The notes under the pieces were generated by a model, which worked only from the letters and a program-made list of their open reading frames with translations, was not told the DNA's origin and did not search any database. A DNA stretch of 64,000 nucleotides, taken from positions 1 through 64,000 of the forward strand of contig JACAFA010000241.1 of the NCBI GenBank assembly GCA_013388525.1, given 5' to 3'. The translations under genes were made by a program, and so were the position numbers. The DNA comes from Ignavibacteriaceae bacterium (GTDB lineage Bacteria; Bacteroidota; Ignavibacteria; Ignavibacteriales; Ignavibacteriaceae). Positions 35,101-43,662 of this stretch are shown here, piece by piece (within the stretch, counting starts at the first letter, position 1; the number at the start of each line of letters is the position of its first letter).

Positions 35101-35573
35101 CTGATATCAGAACAAAGATAGATAAATCAGGTAAGCAAATGGCTTTCTTCAAAATAGATGATTTCACAGGTTCATGTGAGTGTCTTATGTTTTCAAAGGT
35201 TTATGCTGATTATGGAAAATACGTTCAGAAGGAAGAGCCGGTTTTTGTAATTGGAAATCTTGAGAGCAGCGGCGATACTGTGAAAATGCACGTGAATAAA
35301 TTGCTGCCGATAGAAATTGCCCGAAATGAATTATCAGGTAGTATCAGAATAAATATTTTCAAAGATAGAACCCAACCGGAAAAATTAATTGAACTTCAAT
35401 CATTACTTGAAATGTTTCCGGGTAAAGTTCCTGTATTTATTCATCTTTTTAATAATGGTAACCGAAGCTCAGTTTATGCATTAAAGAATCATAGAATAGA
35501 TTTGACTTCTGAACTCTTCAATAAGCTAAATGAATTGTTTGGTGAAGATTCTTTTCTCTTAAGTCCGAAATAA
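32112..35573 (+). CDS. dnaE: DNA polymerase III subunit alpha
   Basis: Replicative C-family polymerase, 1153 residues, DnaE1-like. The N-terminal PHP domain is intact in its metal-binding pattern (LHNHSHYSLQDG, LTDHGVMYG). The palm region contains GPGRGSAAGSLVAYALGI and the catalytic PDIDVDF motif near residue 410. A YRPGPMEFIDDFIDRK segment, a helix-hairpin-helix part and a C-terminal OB fold (VRACGVITDIRT) follow. No proofreading exonuclease domain is present, so a separate epsilon subunit or the PHP domain must proofread. The gene appears to be transcribed alone or with dut. Confidence 0.97.
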   Translation: MSEFIHLHNHSHYSLQDGACTVDGLIAAAKKFNMKSVALTDHGVMYGAIEFYKKAVREGIKPILGMEAYVVNEGDRFERKSSQSNGTGKKRKNYSHLILLAKNIEGYKNLTKLSTLGHTEGFYYRPRIDLELINKYREGLICTSACAGGVVSTHLVNGDYNKAKEVARTYKEIFGDDFYLEIQNHNMDVEKPILENMPKIAKELGIKLVATNDCHYIEADHAVAHNILLLLGDKAGESNYTDLRYGTNQVYFKSAEEMIKLFKNHKEAIESTLEIDSRIDLKLSFDEHHFPTFPIPEDSNAKTADEYFEQLAWRGLEKKKLEFTKEVEERFKYEIETIKKMGFSGYFLVVQDFINTAKEKNIPVGPGRGSAAGSLVAYALGITNINPLDYNLLFERFLNPARKSMPDIDVDFADDQRGEIIDYVRKKYGDNSVSQIITFNRLSSKAVIRDVARVLKIPIPTVNNITKHIPSKFGKVFSIDQSLAEVPELKWVKDSKEPQIQELIKHARVLEGMNRNASKHAAGVVITPGDVSDYVPMANAVSQQEIVTQYNMKDIENVGLLKMDFLGLRTLTIIRDTIALIKKNYNVEINIDEIPLNDEKTYQLFTKGQTTGIFQFESPPMREYLKKLQPTSLNDLAAMNALYRPGPMEFIDDFIDRKFGRKKVEYLHPILEDILKETYGVIVYQEQVIQIANKVGGISLAEADILRRAMGKKDLIAMKEQKAKFIKGAVENGISKKIAEEIFNAIDKFANYGFNKSHAVAYSYIAYQTAYLKAHYTAEFLAANLTNEFENTDKVTKFLEDCRRLKIEILPPDVNNPSVNFDVVDGKILFGLSAIKNVGKGAVEEIIKSRNKIGRNFTSIFDFCRSVDTRIVNKRALEGLVIAGAFDSMNKNRASLFNSVELALDHAHKFQNSKLASGNSLFGETSEINVPEPLLLPAEAWTEKERLAKEREVVGFYVTGHPLTKYEVEYKSFANFHIGEAEENEELENVRACGVITDIRTKIDKSGKQMAFFKIDDFTGSCECLMFSKVYADYGKYVQKEEPVFVIGNLESSGDTVKMHVNKLLPIEIARNELSGSIRINIFKDRTQPEKLIELQSLLEMFPGKVPVFIHLFNNGNRSSVYALKNHRIDLTSELFNKLNELFGEDSFLLSPK

Positions 35574-35670
35574 CAATTTGTTATTTTAACTTATCAATCT
35601 GTAATTTATTTGTGAGACTTTTACCTATTTTGTATTATTACAGAAGGTATTAATCAATATTCTATCATCC

Positions 35671-36492
35671 ATGGACAAAGAAAAAAATAAAAAATATTGG
35701 GCGCTAATTTTAGGTGCTTCCTCGGGTTTTGGTGGTGCAACAGCTATGAAACTTGCTGAAGATGGATACAATATTATTGGCATTCACCTCGACCGTCAGG
35801 CAACTATGCCGAATGTTGAGAAGATAATCAATCATATAAAATCATATGATCGGGAAGCCTGGTTTTATAATGTAAACGCTGCCGATCAGTTTAAACGTAC
35901 TGAAATAATAAATGAACTGAAGGAAAAACTCCATGCCCAGCCTGTTGTTAAAGTTATAATGCATTCTCTTGCATTTGGAACATTAAAAAGCTTTGTACCC
36001 AAAAAGAAAGATGAACAGCCAATAACACATGCTCAGATGGAAATGACTCTTGATGTTATGGCTCACTCTTTAGTTTATTGGGTTCAGGAAATTTATATGG
36101 CAAATCTTCTGGCAACCAAAGGAAGAATTTTTGCGATGACAAGTTCCGGCAGTCATACAGCTATTCCTTACTATGGTGCTGTATCTGCAGCTAAAGCCGC
36201 ACTAGAATCACACGTCAGACAGTTAGCAATAGAACTTGGTCATATGGAGGTTGGTGTTACAGCAATAATGGCTGGAGTAACTGATACACCGGCTCTGAGA
36301 AAAATTCCGGGTAATGAAGAAATGATCAAAGTTGCAGAAATAAAAAATCCACGAGGAAGATTAACCACACCTGAAGATGTGGCAAAAGTTATTTCTCTAT
36401 TGTGCAGAGATGGAGGCGAATGGATCAGCGGAGGAATGATAAACGCTGACGGTGGTGAAGATATTGTTAGTTACACAGGAAAAACTCAATAA
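35671..36492 (+). CDS. SDR family enoyl-ACP-reductase-like protein (FabI/FabL type)
   Basis: Short-chain dehydrogenase of 273 residues. The nucleotide motif is GASSGFGGATAMKLAEDGYN. Its catalytic arrangement is tyrosine-x6-lysine (YGAVSAAK, about residues 170-177) rather than the usual SDR YxxxK, which is typical of enoyl-ACP reductases. A VIMHSLAFG stretch recalls FabI, while the C-terminal ALRKIPGNEEM, GRLTTPEDVA and GGMINADGGE recall Bacillus FabL. It may reduce enoyl-ACP in fatty-acid synthesis; another SDR activity cannot be excluded. trxA follows 29 bases downstream. Confidence 0.82.
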   Translation: MDKEKNKKYWALILGASSGFGGATAMKLAEDGYNIIGIHLDRQATMPNVEKIINHIKSYDREAWFYNVNAADQFKRTEIINELKEKLHAQPVVKVIMHSLAFGTLKSFVPKKKDEQPITHAQMEMTLDVMAHSLVYWVQEIYMANLLATKGRIFAMTSSGSHTAIPYYGAVSAAKAALESHVRQLAIELGHMEVGVTAIMAGVTDTPALRKIPGNEEMIKVAEIKNPRGRLTTPEDVAKVISLLCRDGGEWISGGMINADGGEDIVSYTGKTQ

Positions 36493-36521
36493 ATCAACTC
36501 TATATCTAAAAGGATTATACA

Positions 36522-36842
36522 ATGAAACCAGTTGAAATTACTGATGATAATTTTGAATCTGAAGTAATTAAGTCAGATAAACCAGTATTAATAGATTTCT
36601 GGGCTGTCTGGTGCGGACCTTGCAAATTGATTGCACCGATTGTTGAAGAATTAGCCGCTGAATATAACGGTAAAGTAAAAATTGGCAAGCTGGATGTTGA
36701 TACAAATCAACAAACCTCGATAAAGTTTGGAGTACGAAGCATTCCAACTTTACTTCTTTTTAAGGATGGAAAGCTTAAAGACACGATTATCGGAGCTGTT
36801 CCGAAAAGCAAGATAGTTGAAAAGTTAAACGCTGTTTTGTAA
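36522..36842 (+). CDS. trxA: Thioredoxin
   Basis: Classical cytoplasmic thioredoxin of 106 residues that reduces protein disulfides. The active site WCGPC sits at about residues 29-33 within DFWAVWCGPCKLIAP. The cis-proline loop (VRSIPTLLLFKDG) and the C-terminal helix are present. No signal peptide. An AAAAGGA site precedes ATG. It lies between the SDR gene and serA in the same direction. Confidence 0.97.
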   Translation: MKPVEITDDNFESEVIKSDKPVLIDFWAVWCGPCKLIAPIVEELAAEYNGKVKIGKLDVDTNQQTSIKFGVRSIPTLLLFKDGKLKDTIIGAVPKSKIVEKLNAVL

Positions 36843-36876
36843 GCTTCATTTCATTCTTACAAAAATTTTTTAGTAG

Positions 36877-38460
36877 ATGAAAAAAATCCTTATCAGTGAT
36901 TCCATCGATGAAAAGTGTACTGCTATTCTCAAATCTGCAGGCTTTGAAGTTCACAGCAAAACTGAATATACAAGAGAAGAATTATTAACAACAATTTCTG
37001 ATTTCAATGCTTTAGTTGTACGAAGCTCTACACAAGTTGATGCTGAATTAATTGAGAAGATGGATAAGATGGAAGTAATTGGCAGAGCTGGCGCTGGAGT
37101 TGATAGCATAGATGTAAAAGCAGCTACACGCAAAGGAATTCTTGTGATGAACACTCCCGGTGGAAATACAATTTCTGCTGCTGAACATACAATTGCTCTT
37201 ATTCTGGCTGCATCAAGAAAAATTCCTCAGGCTAATATTTCTCTGCATTTAAAAAAATGGGACCGAAAAAGATTTCAGGGAACGGAATTATTTGGCAAAA
37301 CACTCGGTCTGATCGGTCTTGGTAAAATAGGAAAAGAAGTTGCAATAAGAGCAAAAGCTTTTGGCATGAATATTATTTCTTATGATCCGCTTGTTTCCGC
37401 TGAAGCAATTTCTGAATTTGGTATTCAACTTGTACAGCTGGAAGATATCTGGAAGAACGCTGATATTATTTCTGTTCATACACCTCTGAACGATCGCACA
37501 AAAAATCTCATTTCATATAACGAACTTTCAAAATGCAAAACCGGAGTTGTGATAATTAACTGTGCTCGTGGCGGAATAATAAATGAAAGCGATCTTCTTC
37601 TGGCATTAAAAGAAGGAAAGGTTTCAGCTGCTGGTTTAGATGTATTTGAAACCGAGCCGCCGGATTTTGGAATTGGACTAATTCAACATCCTGCTGTAGT
37701 AAGTACACCGCATCTTGGTGCCTCAACTGAAGAAGCTCAACAAAAAGTTGCCGTTCAAATTGCAGAACAAATAGTTGAATATTTTAAAAATGGGAGTCCA
37801 ACAGGTGCTGTGAATGCTTCTGTCTTAAAGGAAATATCAAATGAAAATCTCAAAGCATTCCTGAGACTTGCTGAAGTTCAGGGAAAAATTCTATCGCAAA
37901 TAAGAAAGGACTCTTTATTAAAACTTTCCATCAGTCTTAGCGGTGAATTATTAACCGGTTCTACAAAATTATTAACCGCTGCACTTTTGAAAGGATTTTT
38001 ATCTGAAGAATTAGACTTACCTGTTAATTATATCAACGCCCGGTTACTGGCAGAAGAAATGGGAATTATTGTGGAAGAAATTGTTTCAACAAATCATCGT
38101 GATTATCTGAATCTCATCGAAGCAAAAATTATTACCACATTAGGTGAATGGAAATTATCAGGTACTGTTTTCGGAAGCAATGAACTGAGAATAGTTGAAA
38201 TAAATAATTATCCCGTCGAGTTCAAACCCGAAGGTAACATTTTGATTTATAAAAATGTTGATAGACCCGGAATGCTGGCTTCAGTCAGCAGAGAATTAGC
38301 ATCATCAAAAATTAATATTGCAGGTCTTTCTTTAGGTAGGAAATCAGAAGGAGATGATGCATTAACAATTATAAATATTGACAGTCCGATTGATCAGAAA
38401 ATAAAGAGTTCAATTTCATCATTAGATGGAGTCAAAGAGATTTATTCGGTTTACATTTAA
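36877..38460 (+). CDS. serA: D-3-phosphoglycerate dehydrogenase (long form)
   Basis: First enzyme of serine synthesis, oxidising 3-phosphoglycerate to 3-phosphohydroxypyruvate. The 527-residue protein is the long type: an NAD-binding 2-hydroxyacid dehydrogenase core (VIGRAGAGVDSID, GKTLGLIGLGKIGKEVA, INCARGGIINE, HLGASTEEAQ with the catalytic histidine), an intervening domain from about 320, and a C-terminal ACT domain (NVDRPGMLASVSREL) that commonly binds serine for feedback control. A separate, shorter enzyme of the same family is cut by the right edge of the window. Confidence 0.96.
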   Translation: MKKILISDSIDEKCTAILKSAGFEVHSKTEYTREELLTTISDFNALVVRSSTQVDAELIEKMDKMEVIGRAGAGVDSIDVKAATRKGILVMNTPGGNTISAAEHTIALILAASRKIPQANISLHLKKWDRKRFQGTELFGKTLGLIGLGKIGKEVAIRAKAFGMNIISYDPLVSAEAISEFGIQLVQLEDIWKNADIISVHTPLNDRTKNLISYNELSKCKTGVVIINCARGGIINESDLLLALKEGKVSAAGLDVFETEPPDFGIGLIQHPAVVSTPHLGASTEEAQQKVAVQIAEQIVEYFKNGSPTGAVNASVLKEISNENLKAFLRLAEVQGKILSQIRKDSLLKLSISLSGELLTGSTKLLTAALLKGFLSEELDLPVNYINARLLAEEMGIIVEEIVSTNHRDYLNLIEAKIITTLGEWKLSGTVFGSNELRIVEINNYPVEFKPEGNILIYKNVDRPGMLASVSRELASSKINIAGLSLGRKSEGDDALTIINIDSPIDQKIKSSISSLDGVKEIYSVYI

Positions 38461-38540
38461 TTTAGGCGGAAAAATCAATCTCTTGACATTTTTAATAAAA
38501 AAGCTTATCTCGAAACCAGAAATAATTCATAAAACAAAAC

Positions 38541-38569
38541 TTGACTGAGAAAATCAGTAGTATTATTTT
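38541..38569 (+). promoter_or_regulatory. Candidate promoter for the secreted sialidase-fold gene
   Basis: TTGACT (38541-38546), a 17-base spacer and TATTTT (38564-38569) lie about 130 bases before the start codon in a 236-base gap. A second TTGACA at 38483-38488 has a poorer -10. The gene itself has a strong AAGGAGAG ribosome site. Confidence 0.35.
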
Positions 38570-38696
38570 GACCGTGTATTTTAATTATTTTTCAATAATT
38601 ACAGTCATCAGTCGCAACAATTTGAAAATTATAAAATATTTGTTCAAGGAATCTTTCTTAATTAATTCATCCATAAATAAATAAAAGGAGAGTGGC

Positions 38697-40484
38697 ATGT
38701 ATAAACTTACAGCTTTACTCATTTCTGTTCTTTTAATTGGGTTTAGTCTCACCCAGGCTCAGGATGCTCGTTCAATTGTACAACCAAATGTTGTTATTAC
38801 TGGTGATGAGGTTGGTATACCTTCTCAAACTCCTGAGATTACAGTTCCCACAACCACTTTTGATAAAGTTTTTTCTGGTGGGCTTATCTGGACCGTTAAT
38901 AATATAACAGATGCAATGACTGGTTATGATCTTCAGTCAAACGCGTCCACTCAGCAAGTTTGGGCTGATGTAAATAATCCGGGATATGTTCACGCCGTAT
39001 TTACTTACTCAGCTGAGAGTTCAGGTTGGACAGACAGAACCTGTCTTTATTTTGGTACTACAGATGGAACAAGCTGGTTTGAATTAGGCCAGGTTCCTGC
39101 AAATGTCGGTGGTGTTGGTCGTTCTGGTTTCCCTGCAATATTTGGAACCTCAACTGGTGCAGCAGTAATTACAAATCACAACAATACCAACAATACAGCT
39201 ACAAGAACAAAAGTTTATGTGGACGATAGTCCATTTGGTTTTAACTTTACTGAATTTGATCCTGGCGACGTAACAGGTCCTGCACAGGCAATTTGGCCAA
39301 GATTAGCTCTATTAGCTAATGATGATGGAGTGCTCGCATCTTCAGTTAATGGTGGAACCGGTTTTTGGACAAATACCTGGTCCGGTGGTGTTTTTAGTGG
39401 ATGGCAGGCTCATGATGGTGACCAGGCTGAAACTTACTCATTAGCAGTTTCTGATGGTCAGAAAGTTGGCTTAGCTTATTTAGGGGTTACTGTTGGTGTT
39501 GATGCTAACGATGCGTATTATAAAGAATCCACAGATGGTGGTGTTACATGGTCTACACCAGTTAAAATCTGGGATGCTGATGAATCTCAACCCGATTATC
39601 AGGGTCCTATAAGAGGTATAAGTGTTAATTTTTATGGTGAAGAACCTTGTGTAGTTTTCGAAGTTGGTTGGGTAACCGCAACTGGTTATTATCCGGGTTT
39701 ACCATCTGAAATTCGGTTCTGGTCACCAACCATTAATGGTGGTGTTTCAAAAGTACTTGCGGACAGTAGCAATGTTCCATTTTATTCAAATTATGGTGTT
39801 GCGGATGTTCAATTTCCAATTTGCAGACCGGTAATCGGTCGTTCACAGGACCACGGTTTTCTTTTTGTTGCATTTGATGCAACCACAGGTGATTACTGGC
39901 CCGGTTCTGGTTCTGCTGATTCAACAGCATATTTTGCCGGTTGGTTTATGCATAGCACAGATGGTGGTGAAACATGGGTAGGTCCTGAACAATTTACACC
40001 AACTTCACCTTTACGTGATTTCAGATATCCGAGTATAGCTCCTGTATCTCCGGTAGTTACCTCTTCCGGACCTGATGTAATTCAAGTTCATATTGTTATG
40101 CAGGGTGATACAATTCCGGGAAGCACCGTTAACGGATCAGTACCAGCATTAGTAAGCGCTCAGTTTTATCATTTTACTACCGATATTATTGTCCTCAGTA
40201 ATGAAGATAAAAACATTGTTAACAGTTTTGAATTATCTCAAAACTATCCCAATCCTTTCAACCCAAGTACAACCATAAATTATTCACTTGCTGAAAGAAG
40301 TGCTGTAACACTTAAGGTTTATGATGTGCTTGGAAATGAAGTTGCAACATTAGTAAATACAACAAAGGAAGCTGGAAAACACAGCGTTAATTTTGATGCA
40401 TCCAGACTATCATCAGGATTATACATTTATACATTAAATACTGGTAACTTCACATCTTCAAGAAAAATGATGTTACTCAAGTAA
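38697..40484 (+). CDS. T9SS-sorted secreted protein with sialidase-like Asp-box repeats
   Basis: A 595-residue exported protein. A signal peptide (about residues 1-21, ending ...TQAQ) opens the chain. Two Asp-box motifs (STDGGVTW at about 279 and STDGGETW at about 419) indicate a sialidase/BNR-type beta-propeller, though catalytic sialidase residues are not evident. The end is a complete type A T9SS sorting domain: NYPNPFNPST, VYDVLGNEVATLV, SSGLYIYTL and KKMMLLK. It is expected to cross the outer membrane by T9SS and to be surface-bound or released. Substrate unknown. A terminator follows. Confidence 0.9.
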   Translation: MYKLTALLISVLLIGFSLTQAQDARSIVQPNVVITGDEVGIPSQTPEITVPTTTFDKVFSGGLIWTVNNITDAMTGYDLQSNASTQQVWADVNNPGYVHAVFTYSAESSGWTDRTCLYFGTTDGTSWFELGQVPANVGGVGRSGFPAIFGTSTGAAVITNHNNTNNTATRTKVYVDDSPFGFNFTEFDPGDVTGPAQAIWPRLALLANDDGVLASSVNGGTGFWTNTWSGGVFSGWQAHDGDQAETYSLAVSDGQKVGLAYLGVTVGVDANDAYYKESTDGGVTWSTPVKIWDADESQPDYQGPIRGISVNFYGEEPCVVFEVGWVTATGYYPGLPSEIRFWSPTINGGVSKVLADSSNVPFYSNYGVADVQFPICRPVIGRSQDHGFLFVAFDATTGDYWPGSGSADSTAYFAGWFMHSTDGGETWVGPEQFTPTSPLRDFRYPSIAPVSPVVTSSGPDVIQVHIVMQGDTIPGSTVNGSVPALVSAQFYHFTTDIIVLSNEDKNIVNSFELSQNYPNPFNPSTTINYSLAERSAVTLKVYDVLGNEVATLVNTTKEAGKHSVNFDASRLSSGLYIYTLNTGNFTSSRKMMLLK

Positions 40485-40506
40485 TTTAGGAATGATGTTT
40501 ATATGA

Positions 40507-40556
40507 AACGGGTGGGATTTCCAATTTAGCGATTGGTAAATTCGCCCGTTTTTTTA
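40507..40556 (+). terminator. Intrinsic terminator after the T9SS cargo gene
   Basis: AACGGG (40507-40512) pairs with CCCGTT (40545-40550), with further pairing inside, and a TTTTT run follows directly. Confidence 0.75.
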
Positions 40557-40630
40557 TATATCGATTAAGTTCTTTCAAAAATTCAGAGATTAACTCAGAA
40601 GATTATTTAAAAACATTTCGTGGAGAAGAG

Positions 40631-43627
40631 ATGAAAAAAATATCTACAAATCTTCTGGCGTCTTTAGTTTTTCTGTTTCTTTCAACCACTGTATTTGCTC
40701 AAACGGGAGTTGGCAAAATGAGTGGTAAAGTTATAGATGCAGATACTAAAGAACCTTTGATTGGTGCAAACATTATTTTGTTAAACACTAATCTTGGTGC
40801 AGCCACAGACATCGATGGAAACTACTTTATTCTAAATATTACTCCCGGAACCTACGAAGTCCGAGTCAGCTATGTAGGTTATGCACCCAAAACAATTCAG
40901 GAAGTGAGAATAGTTGCAAACATCACTTATGAATTAAATGTTGAACTAACTACAGACTTTGCATTACCGGATATAGTTGTTGTTGATAAAAAATTGTTTG
41001 AAGAGAAAGCGACCAATACTGTAAGAGTCATAGACTCAGAGCAAATATCCCGATTACCGGTTAGAGGTGTTCAAAATTTAGCATCATTACAGTCGGGCGT
41101 TGTTGTTCAGGAGGGTAGTGGTGGTCAGGAAGGTAATGCTTCAATTAATGTTCGGGGAGGTAGAGGTAGTGAAGTGCTCTACATAGTAGACGGTGTCCCT
41201 CAGAATAATTTATATAACAGACAAACTGTTGCTCAAGTGAGTAACAGTGCAATTGATCAGATTTCATTTCAGGTGGGTGGTTATGAAGCTAAATATGGTC
41301 AAGCTCAATCTGGTATAGTAAACGTAACAACTAAATCTGGTCAACCTTATTATAACCTCTTTGTTGATGTCCAGTCTTCAGATTTCTTAAATACAGATCC
41401 TTCAGGAGCAAATTTATATTCCGGCTCATTAAGTGGACCAATAATTCCAGGAATACCTGAACACACAATTTTTCTTTCTGGTGAAAGAGGTTGGTATCAG
41501 GATGCAGATCCACCAGCGGTACCAATAGAATTTTATACTTTAGAAGATGGAACCCTTTTAGATGAACCAATAGTTTATAAAAGTATTCCAAATAACCCGG
41601 CTAATGTTTGGAGATTTAGCGGGAAAATAAATTCCAGATTTAGTGATTGGAATGTTCAATTAAGTGCATTATTAAATGATAGAGTTTATAAAAATTCTAA
41701 AAATAGTGTTGCCCGAAGGCAATATAAAAATTCATCTCAATTTATTGAAGAGATAGATGAGTCGAATTATTCCTACAGTGCAAGAGTTTCTCAGACTGTC
41801 AGTAATAATACATTCTGGAACTTAAATCTTGGTTACAGAAACTTTGAAACCGAACGTTATAATCCTTTCTTAAAAGGAGATGAAAATCTATCTGCGGCTG
41901 CAAAGCAAATACTCTATGGAGATAGTTTATGGTGGGCAGATAAAAATCAGCTACAGGGTGTATATCAGGGAATTAATACTACCGGTTCTGGTCTGGGAGT
42001 TACTTTACTTGCAAACGGGCTTCAAACAAGACCTACTGATGTAAACGGAGTCTATAGACCATATGGATGGTCATATGGATTATTCCAACAAAGGGAGGAT
42101 GAATCGTTCGGTGCTGATTTTGATTTGACTACTCAACTTAATAATCATCTTTTAGAGTTTGGAGCGGGTATATCAAAACACACCGTTAGGGGTTATGGTA
42201 ATTTCGCTTACCAGGTTGCAGCTACTGATCCAACACAGCCTGATTACATAAGATTTGCACAAAATCAACCTTTTGTTTTTGGTTACGATGTAACGGGTAA
42301 AGAAAAAACATCTTCAGATGCTCCTGCATCATTAGACTGGTTTGCAGACCCAACCATAGGTTCAGACCCCTCTATGGCTGTGTTTCTTAGACCAGCAGAA
42401 CCGATATTAGGGTATATGTATCTTCAGGACCGCTTTGAACTTGAAGATATAGTTTTAAATCTTGGCTTAAGAATGGATTACTTCGATATTAAATCACGAG
42501 AACTAATTAATCCTGCTTTACCATATGCAGGGGGACTAAATCCTAATGCATTCGATATAGAAGATTTTAAGGTGAAAGATGTTGAAATTGAATTTTCACC
42601 TAGAATTGGTATAGGATTTCCTGTAACTGCATCAACTGTTTTTCATGCACAATATGGCAGATTTATTCAAATTCCAGAACTGAATAATTTGTATAATGGG
42701 CCATTTGATTATAACACTTACATCACTATGGAACCACAGAGTGGTTTCAATGGTGGGTTGTTGAGTGAGCAAACTACGCAGTATGAAATTGGATTCAGAC
42801 AGATGTTTGGTAATACATCAGCACTCAATCTTACAGCTTTTTACAAGAATACAAAAGCTCTTGTTAACGTACAAAGCAGCAAGTTTCAAAGAGTTGAAGG
42901 TGGTCAAACCCTTAATGCAATCTATCCTGTAAATTCGGACTTTGGAACAATTAAGGGATTTGCATTTTCATTTGATGTTACCAGACTTAGCTACTTTAGT
43001 GCTTCGTTACAGTATACTTTTTCTATAGCTGAGGGTACGGGTTCCTCAACCAGTTCAAGTCAAACTGCTGTCTTTAGAAATAATGATAGATTACCCCCAA
43101 AAGTAATAGCTCCGCTTGATTTCGATCAAAGGCATACTGCACTTGCTATTATTGATTTCTATGTTCCTGAAGGTGAACTTGGATTTTTCGAGTTATTTAA
43201 TGTTAATGCAATTTTTTCACTAAGCAGTGGAACCCCATACACACCGGTCGATCAATGGAATATTCTTGGTGACAATGGGTTAATTGCTGATAACACAGGA
43301 TATATAAATTCAGCTTATGGACCAAGTGTTTTCAGAATTGATTTTAAGCTTGAAAAAGGATTTGTAATTGGTAATCTTTATCTTACTCCATATGTATGGG
43401 TAGAAAACCTTCTTGATGCAGATAACGTAGTTGAAGTGTGGAGATCTACCGGAAGCCCATACACAACTAATTGGTTAAATGATCCCGATGCGCAATCACA
43501 AATCGAGTCTTTAGGCGAAGGGTATGTTAAAGATTATGAAACTCTTGAAAAAGATCCCTCGAATTTTGGATTTCCAAGACTCATTAAGCTTGGACTTAAG
43601 TTAAATTTTGATAGAATTAATTTCTAA
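40631..43627 (+). CDS. TonB-dependent-receptor-like outer membrane protein with carboxypeptidase-like N-domain
   Basis: A 998-residue outer-membrane protein. After a signal peptide (about 1-24) comes a CarboxypepD_reg-like domain (SGKVIDADTKEPLIGANI, about 30-110), then a TonB plug-like domain (about 130-235) with INVRGGRGSEVLYIVDGVPQ and VGGYEAKYGQAQSGIVN. A long beta-barrel ends in a terminal phenylalanine (NFDRINF), the usual barrel-assembly signal. It resembles SusC-like and oar-like proteins. No SusD lipoprotein is adjacent; a 1203-residue T9SS-type protein follows after 35 bases, which suggests a functional pairing. A GGAGAAGAG site precedes ATG. Confidence 0.9.
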   Translation: MKKISTNLLASLVFLFLSTTVFAQTGVGKMSGKVIDADTKEPLIGANIILLNTNLGAATDIDGNYFILNITPGTYEVRVSYVGYAPKTIQEVRIVANITYELNVELTTDFALPDIVVVDKKLFEEKATNTVRVIDSEQISRLPVRGVQNLASLQSGVVVQEGSGGQEGNASINVRGGRGSEVLYIVDGVPQNNLYNRQTVAQVSNSAIDQISFQVGGYEAKYGQAQSGIVNVTTKSGQPYYNLFVDVQSSDFLNTDPSGANLYSGSLSGPIIPGIPEHTIFLSGERGWYQDADPPAVPIEFYTLEDGTLLDEPIVYKSIPNNPANVWRFSGKINSRFSDWNVQLSALLNDRVYKNSKNSVARRQYKNSSQFIEEIDESNYSYSARVSQTVSNNTFWNLNLGYRNFETERYNPFLKGDENLSAAAKQILYGDSLWWADKNQLQGVYQGINTTGSGLGVTLLANGLQTRPTDVNGVYRPYGWSYGLFQQREDESFGADFDLTTQLNNHLLEFGAGISKHTVRGYGNFAYQVAATDPTQPDYIRFAQNQPFVFGYDVTGKEKTSSDAPASLDWFADPTIGSDPSMAVFLRPAEPILGYMYLQDRFELEDIVLNLGLRMDYFDIKSRELINPALPYAGGLNPNAFDIEDFKVKDVEIEFSPRIGIGFPVTASTVFHAQYGRFIQIPELNNLYNGPFDYNTYITMEPQSGFNGGLLSEQTTQYEIGFRQMFGNTSALNLTAFYKNTKALVNVQSSKFQRVEGGQTLNAIYPVNSDFGTIKGFAFSFDVTRLSYFSASLQYTFSIAEGTGSSTSSSQTAVFRNNDRLPPKVIAPLDFDQRHTALAIIDFYVPEGELGFFELFNVNAIFSLSSGTPYTPVDQWNILGDNGLIADNTGYINSAYGPSVFRIDFKLEKGFVIGNLYLTPYVWVENLLDADNVVEVWRSTGSPYTTNWLNDPDAQSQIESLGEGYVKDYETLEKDPSNFGFPRLIKLGLKLNFDRINF

Positions 43628-43662
43628 CTAAATTAGATATTAATATAAATAGGATAATTAAA

